Assembly (NCBI GenBank): GCA_903813345.2
Contig: CAIIXF020000009.1
Coordinates: forward strand, 27,318,740 to 27,382,739
DNA: 64,000 nucleotides
Direction of reading: 5' to 3'
DNA from: Owenia fusiformis
Lineage: Eukaryota; Annelida; Polychaeta; Sabellida; Oweniidae
Part shown: piece after piece, positions 39,601-48,600 of the stretch
Numbering within the stretch: the stretch's first letter is position 1
Layout: every line of letters starts with the position of its first letter
Program-made: the position numbers and the translations under genes
The notes under the pieces: model-generated
Seen by the model: only the letters and a program-made list of their open reading frames with translations
Databases searched by the model: none
Told to the model about the DNA's origin: nothing

Positions 39601-42600
39601 TAACATGGCAGGTATACAAGAAAGTTCCCTTAAACTTGAATATCATCAACTTAAGTGGCTCAATTTTCATATAACCCTTATGCGTCTGATACTTATACTA
39701 ATGAAAATATGTCCAGTAAAGCAAAATATTATCTGTCCACTAAAAGAAAAGATATTTCATTTTTAGTGATTTTATAGCATGGGGTCTATGGGGAATCTCC
39801 CCGAGCTAGAAGTCACATTTTCAAAGAAAATTAATTTTTCAAAGTTGATTAACACTTTTTAAAACCACATTTCTAGATGTAATTTTAGATGTAGATTTCA
39901 AATATGATATTACTTTGACTGAATTTTGAATTTTTAATGACGTAAATCAAGATTATTTCTACTCGCATCTGGGTTATTTGCCACTCAGTGCAGTTGCCAT
40001 TTTTTAGTGTAATTCTGATATCTGTTATTTAAGGTCAATGAACAGGATATGAGAGATTTCACTCACGTTGATGCTGTATCATATCTCCGCAAAACTCCCC
40101 AAACTGTCATCATACGTCTATTCCGTGATCCATCACTTGATCTTGACATTACTACCTCCCCTGAGAAGAGTCTTCATGAACCACCACATAGACATTCTAC
40201 ACCTCGGAGAAAGGTGAACAATAACTTTAATGTTTGATGTGTAACCTGTGCAATTTCAATTTCCTCGATTAAAAATACAATTTTTATTAAAAACAATGAT
40301 GGCTGAATGTTGTTATAAAAAAGAATTCATTGTTCAGTCGAGTAAAAATATGTTACCCATTTTTGAATGGTAGATTTATGAATATATAAGCGCACCTATA
40401 AGGTTGGTTTGCTTTCATAGCAAGCACTATATTTGACACTTACTTTTTCTATCCAGTCTGACTCAGATAGCTGGTCCACCTCAGATGAGGGTAGTTCTGG
40501 TGTTCCAAAGATCTCCGTAAAAAATATGATCAACAACTTTAACAACAGTGCTTCATTGATCAAACCTAAGGACTATAAAACTCAGGACGTTAAACCCCAG
40601 GACAGAAATTCCTTGGAGAATGAGACAAAGAATGAAGATATTGATGGAGATGGTAGTAAACCTGGTTTATTATCACCTGGAGATAGGAAGGATAAGTCAG
40701 GTAAGGACAAGATAGAATTGTTGATCTGTCCAGAGGTTGACAATCAACCGACTTGATAGGTATATTACACATCTCTAGTTGGCTCAATAGAACTTTACAG
40801 TGAAATCTGTTTTCTTTCATTAATTTCTGTTTTATTAAGATAAACATGTTTTACATATTTGTATAACAAACATTTATAGTTTTGGTCATGTAGGTATAAT
40901 TATAGTGACATGACATTATGTACTTTTTGATGAATAGTTCTGAGCTTCAACGTTTTTTTACTGTTTTTTTTTATATTTATTAGATTCTCGAGACAGGACA
41001 TCCAGTTTCTCATCATTTGGTGACGTCAGTTTGCCATTATCTGGTGGTGAGGAATCAAGTCAGAAACCTAGTGATGACATTACAACTAAGAAGGGAAATG
41101 TATACCAGCCTGAGGTATGCATTGAATGAATTGCCTAACATATTAGCCTTACAATTGATGACAATGATTGAATTATTTCATAATATAAAAATACCTGATA
41201 CCATATGGGACATTCAACATTACTATCAAATCATTAAATACATTTTTGTGCTTAAGTAATCACTATGATACAGGCATTCCTAAAGTTATTTGAAATAATA
41301 AGGCTTAGTGTTTGTTCACTGATGCAATGACTGTACTCTGTTATGTATCTACATTGATAAGAAGCAGATTAAATAATTTGAAAAAATTGAAATTATAGAG
41401 TGGTCAGATCATCATAGAGTTGGAAAAATCCCAGGTTGGAGGTCTGGGGTTCAGTCTAACTGGAGCAAAGAAGGGAATATTCGTGAAGACAATAACAAAG
41501 GGAGGTCCAGCAGAGAAAGATGGCCGCCTCAGAGTTGGGGATAGGATTCTTCAGGTAAGAGGTGTTATCTCATAGAGATGGGATATGGGCCATATCTTAG
41601 GAGTATGTTAGAATATAAATGATATAATGGTCAGCTCAGGGTGGTTGATAGCTTTTTTGGTAAGGGTGTAAATTTAAAATTTTTATCAATATCCTATTGA
41701 CATTGAATAAGGATATTGATATGTTATGATAATTTAATAAGCAAAAATGGCAGCTTCGTCACTGGGATAGAATTCTTCACAATCATAAAGAAAGAAAATT
41801 CAATATTTACTGTTTAGGGAAGAAAACAACCAAGACATGAGACCATCAATTTCTCCATGTATAAATAAGTTTCAGACATCACAATATATCCAATTCATTT
41901 AGTATGTTTTGTGTTTATTTTGCAGATAAATGATGAAACGGTGATTGGCATGACCCACAGTAAGGCAGTAACAATCTTAAGAAAGGCAAAGAACTCAGTT
42001 GTCTTAGCAGTGTCAAGGTAATTATTTTGATATCTGATATTTGGTTTGACAGTTATGTTATTTAGCCTTGTCAAACTTTATTACATGAATTATTCTATCT
42101 ATTACATTATATGAAGTAAATTATTTTAAAAAACAATTGGCTATACTGAGTACAGGTAGAGTGAAGATCACAGGCTAATGCTACAAGATGGGAAAATGCC
42201 AAAGAGAAATTCTTTTCAATTTTGCAGTGGCGTAGTAATAAGACATACAATAGTATAGTCTCTAGTATTAAAGCCAATAGATGGGTGCTTAGATAAATGA
42301 ATGACCACAAAATAAAGATATACTATAATACAGATATAATACTCCTGTAAATGGAATTTACAAGATTGTCAAAAAGTCAACTTATCCACTCATTAAATGA
42401 CTTAATTTTTAGTCAAAAGTTTTTAAAGAAAAGTTTCAGTTGATGTATTGGTTTGAAAAACTTCATAGAATGAATTTTTCAACTATTTCGGGAGAATCAC
42501 TTTTAATTAACCATATCACTGATCCATTAATTCCTGTATTATAGAACCTGATTCAACTCTATTTTGAGTAGATTATCTCAAGCTCTTAGTATTTACATGT

Positions 42601-45600
42601 ACTTTACTACTTTGGTTTATGAACTCTTTGAATTTCATTGTAAGTGGAATGCAGTGAATGAAAATTGTGAAGTTTGGAGGAAATATTTTTTCATTTAGTT
42701 CAAAATAGTGACAAGTGTTTTATATCTCACTTTTAGAAAATTAGATGTTTTTTCAAATGTTATTTGATGAACAAGGTAATGGATAATAAGACATTATTAA
42801 TGTTAAATATATTCCATCAGAAAAATGCAGTTTTGTACTAATATAGTGTGGACAGCGCATAACAACGATTTAGTTACAAAAATGTTATGTACTTTTCAGA
42901 CCTAAAGATGATCCTTCAAACAATTTAAGAAAACACAGTGGGGCATCTCAACCACAAACTGGTGCTCCCTCCCCCAGGGATCCCCCCTCCAGGCCAGAGT
43001 CTAGGGAGGATTTCTCTCTGGGGTCTATGATCTCAAATAATCAGACAACTGATAGTGAACTTGACTTTACATTTGAAATCCCAGAAGATAAGACACCTTT
43101 GAGAAAGCATTCTGATTCCCAGGGACATCCAGTTGCTTCCACCCCGGAGCTTTATCAATCAGGGACAGGCACTGGGACATATAACTCAGGAGCAGAAGAT
43201 CGTATTCAGAAGTATAAACTTCCGCCCCTCCCCAGGGATCCACCCCCAGATTCAGACACTGATTCTGACAGTTCCTGGGGAGACAATGATAGTGTACCCC
43301 TCCCTGGAGACGAATCATACCAATCCAACATGTCTGCCAATGACAGCATATCCGCAGTGACTGAAAAGCTGACAGATGATTGGTTGGATAATATGGAGAT
43401 TGTTAAAACAGTGGATGGGAGGTTATACTCTGGTAGGGCATTGGAGAACACCATTGGGCAGTTGAAGGGAAAGATAGAACAGGATGACCCAATAGAGGAG
43501 TATAAAGACCTACGTCAAGTGAAGGCCACGGATCACTGTAGTGTGGCCAAACAGGCCAAGTTTAAGACAAAGAACCGATATAGGAATGTTCTACCATGTG
43601 AGTATTCATCTCAGATATGATCATGTTAGACAGTTATCTTGATATTCACTGACAAAACTCCCAGTTGAAAATGGTCAATGATAAAAGGTCGCAAAAATTT
43701 TGTAATTTTTGTAGTCAATGAAATTCTCTTGGAGATGAATATTGGTCTTGATATCTGGAATCCGTCAATACCTTAATATATGAAAAACTAATGTACTTAA
43801 GTCAAATCTCACAGCTTTAATATACTTGGTTTGACCCCGTCAGTAACCAATGATGAATTAAAATATGATGTTATTCAATATTTCAGATGATAAGAACCGA
43901 GTTCAACTATCTACCACTCCAGACTACATCAATGCCAGCCACATACGCATTCATATAAACAAAGACACACTTCATTACATCGCATCTCAAGGACCCCTTC
44001 CAAACACCACTCCTGACTTTTGGCAGATGGTCTGGGACTACAAGGTCAAGGTCATCGCCATGGTGACATTGGATGTTGAAGGAGGGAAGGTGAAGTGCCA
44101 TAGATACTGGCCTGACTCTGCAGTAAGGCCTATAACTGTATTTGACAGGTAAGCCTCCAAGAGTCTTGTCTTGAAAAACTTAATTTTTGTGTTCCTTTGA
44201 TTCATTTTTTTTAGGGCAAGTTTCTTGTGACTTATGAGTGTGATTTTTATTCCTCAAACATATTAAGTACAATATCAATATATTAATATAATACAATATA
44301 TTAATACTTGAACTAGTTAAAAGTAAAAGTAGCAGAATATGTGAAGAAACGAAAGGACTGTTTTCTACTTAGCAATAATGCTTGCAGGTTGGAGCTATTT
44401 TAATTTTTTCTTGGTTTGATAACAGTATAGAAAACAACCCTGAACATAATAATATAACATACTATAATTAATGTTGACTTTAATGTTATTGTCATAAAAT
44501 AGAGTACAGTAAACTAGCGATGATCTCTCCTCCACATGTCTACTGGGGTCACCATATCTTGTGAGAACAACTTGGTTTACTGTAAAGTTTACTGTAAACA
44601 AAAAAGAAATCAATGCCTATTACTGAATAGAAACATAATTATGAATATGTAATTACACGAAACAGTCAATTAAATGACTTTTGGATGTTTTCCATACTCA
44701 ATATATTGAACATTGAAATTGTTGTTTTTCAACATATGTTGATGTGAATCCCCTGACCCCAAAATTTATTAAAAATTGTTTCATACAAATAATATGAAAA
44801 ATTGGTTGACCACTTACATGATGGTATCCATGACCATGTGGAGCAACATATCCGTTGGGTCCAACAACCTTTCCACTCTGGGCATCAATGTAACCACCAT
44901 TGTCTCCAACAATCAGACCAGATGGGGATTTGACAACAGCTCCGTTGGGTCCAACATTGGCATATGGGTAGCCATCTCCATATGGGGTGTAATCATGGGC
45001 ATGGTGTCCGTGGAAGTGTCCGTGGTGTCCATGGAAATGTCCGTGGTGTCCATGGAAGTGTCCGTGTCCATGTCCATATCCATAGTCGACTTTGCCATCA
45101 CGGTTAGCATCCAAAATGTCTGGGACACCGTCATTGTTCTCATCACCAGAATATCCACTGGGGGCAGCAGTTGCCAGGGCAACAAGAGCGAAAAGACACA
45201 CAAAACGCATTTTGATTGATATTCTGAAAAACAAAACTTAGAATAAGCAGGAGTATTTTTCATCAAAATATACACTTTTTTTGTTTATTTGGTATACATG
45301 CGTACAAATAAAAAAAATCATGCAGTTATGCATCCTGTTGTTTAACCTGATTGAATTGTACAAAATTAACCAAATTGCTAACTTACCTTTGTGTATTAAC
45401 CCAATGAGTTGAATGATTTCCAGTCAGTTTGTCTTAGTTTATATAGTCCTCTTTGCACCTTAGGCCATAACACTATTCATGTGGCCACTCCATGTTTGAA
45501 TGAATTAACGAATAAACAATATTAATATATTCATCAATACAATAGGACAGCCATGGGTGATTTGGAAATGAGTTCAGAGTTAGATAATAAATGCTTTTGG

Positions 45601-48600
45601 CTCATTATATTGTTATCCCATCGAACGAAGTTCGGAGGGATATAGGGAACGCCTCCGTCTGTCCGTCCGTCCGTCCGTCCGTCCGTCCGTCCGTCCGTCC
45701 GTCCGTACGTCCGTCCGTACGTACGTACGTATATAGGACATTAATAAAGCTAGAAATGTAGATATTAAAGAAACACATGGCAGCCATCTGAAAAATGGCG
45801 GCCTTTACTCGTTATTTTACGATTTTTGCTGTAACTCGAAAAGTAGTGGAGGGATTTTGTTCATATTTGGTATGTGAATACTATAAACATTGCACACTGT
45901 CTAAAGACACTTTTGGTAGAAGGTGGCCATTTTAAAAAATGGCCACCATTTTAACCTATTTTACTATAACTCGAAAAGTAGTGAAGCAATTTTGTTCATA
46001 TTTGGTATTTGAATACTATAAGGATGGCACACTGTCTAATGACACTTTTGGTAGAAGGCAGCCATTTTTCAAAATGGCCGCCATTTTAATGTATTTTACT
46101 ATAACTCGAAAAGTAGTGGAGCGATTTTGTTCATATTTGGTATGTGAATACTAAAAGCATGACACACTATCCTATGACACTTTTAGTAGAAGGTGGCCAT
46201 TTTGAAAAAAATTTTGAAAAATGACCCCCATTTTAATGTATTTTATAATAATTCGAAAAGTATTGAAGTGATTTTGTTCATATCTGGTATGTGAATACTG
46301 TAAGCATGGCACACTGTCTAATGACACTTGAAAAATGGCCGCCATTTTAACGTATTTTACTATAACTCGAAAAGTAGTGGAGCGATTTTGTTCATATTTG
46401 GTATGTGAATACTAGAAGTATGGCAAATGGTCTAATGACACTTTTGGTAGAAGGTGGCCATTTTGAAAAATGCCTGCCATTTTTGCTATATACTTTGTTT
46501 GTAAAAATGCCATCCATGGCTGTTCGATGGGATTCGCTACGCTTTGGCGTTGCCGTTGTTCTGGTTAAAACAGGAATGTTGAGTCCTTAGAATAAGGTGT
46601 CTTTTCACAAAACTTTCCATATATTTTCAAACAATTTACCTACTGAAAAGGTTGTTTCTAAAAACTCTCTCAGTGGTCAAATTTAAAATATTGGAAGTGT
46701 ACAGTGGCAGCTTTTTAAAAGTTTCTGACCCTTGTTATATGGCCCTTTTTGTGTCTAGGTTTGAATGATGTAGATATTATGTATTTCCAGGTACGAAGTG
46801 TCTCTAGTAAAATTGATAGAACTCGAGAAGTTTGATGTCCGTCAACTGAAAATGACCGATCGAGAATCGGGAACATCTCACAATATTGTACACCTGAATT
46901 ATACAGGCTGGCCTGACCATGGTGTACCACACACAGCCAGGAGTATATTACAGGTAGGGGATAGATATGGTAGTTCAATGCTTGCTGTCTTTTGTCTGAG
47001 GTGATATCTTATGCCTTGGTCACATTTTCTACGATTTTCACTACGGCGCCTGGCCACTTGCGTATTTTGTTCAAAATTGAATACAATATTGAGCAAAACA
47101 CTAATCTGCCAGGCGCCAGCTGATGGATCGGAGTAAATGTGACCCAGGCATTAACCTGATCTTTGGGACTGGTAATCCTAAAGTCTCAAACCCAAGTTGT
47201 CTTGTCTCACATGCTATAGAAGAAGCGGGAAGGTCACTGGAAAGGTGGCACTCTGTACTAACTGAAATATAGGAATCCTAGTTTTTCTTTAGAACATCAA
47301 GTATCATCTTAACTTAAGGTTAGTGGGATCCATAGTTGTCCTCTCAAAGTCATCATACAAGGTCAGCTTAACCTTGGATTATTAATGGTCAATTCCCTAA
47401 CGTACCCTTTTACGTCTTTCCCCAACTTGGAACAAAATAAACTTAAACGCTTCTAGTTTTAGGATTTTTCAGCAAATAGGCATGTCCTGGACTAAATGAG
47501 AGAGAAAAATTGTAACTATTTTTTTCAAAACTTACTTACACGACTTATAACTAGTTTGTAAGTTGCCAAACTGTTCAGTTTGATTTCATTATCAAGACAG
47601 AAAATATGAATCCCATACACATGTGCAGTGAGACATACTTTGTTATTCTTCAGTATGTGCAGTTGATTCATACATTCAACAGTGGTGGACCAATCATTGT
47701 TCACTGTAGTGCTGGGATTGGTAGAACAGGGGCAATCATTACCATAGACACAGTGTTAGCTAATATACAAAGAGATCACAGGGTAAGTGTCGTTCATATT
47801 TATTCTTGCAAATCAGGCTTTAGAAAAGTCTCAACATATTGAATACCACACACGAAAGAGGATGTAGCAAACGAGAGCATTTGCATATTTTACCGTTTTT
47901 TTGCAATATGATTCCGATAACAATTTTTGGTGAGATCATTGAAAATTCCTTAGCATTTTCATTTTTTAAATTACCACCAGGCAGTAATGCCATTTTGTTA
48001 TAGCCTCCATTTTTGTGACCAATCATTGCAGTCAGTATCAGCATCTATACCAAATGGTTCAACTTTTTAATCGCAACCAGGTGGTTATATTTTGTCATGT
48101 TAACTTCTTTAGTGTAATATTCGACTCATTTAACATGTATGAGTACATGCTCCTTATGGCAATGTATAACTATTACATTATGCTAATATTTGTTTTGAAA
48201 CCTTTCAGTTTGATATCCATGAGATAGTACATACACTACGTAAGCAGAGACAGGGGATGATACAAACTAAGGTAAGTTGAGTCAGGTGTCCCCAGTATTT
48301 GTGTCTAGGTCTGCAAAAAACAGTCTCCATCATCATAGCTTGCATTTGAAGTCTAACTTCTCCACCTTTTTCGTTTGAGCATATGAATATTAGTTACGTA
48401 TAGGCAGAAAATGGGAGTTTGCTGACTTCATATCCTGCTGATATATAGGCTTTAGAAAATAATTAACTATGATTTAAAGAGGGTAGATAGGATGAAGCTA
48501 TTCCAAAGGGCATCTTCTATGATTTTCTTCAATGTGATCTCAGTTGGTCAAATGAATTCTACATTATCCCTGATTTTCTTGTTCTTTTTGTTTCAATAGT

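Noticed and set aside
44776-45219. Plus-strand Ser/Val-rich open frame
   Set aside because: It is the antisense of the His-rich exon and has no domain or splice context.
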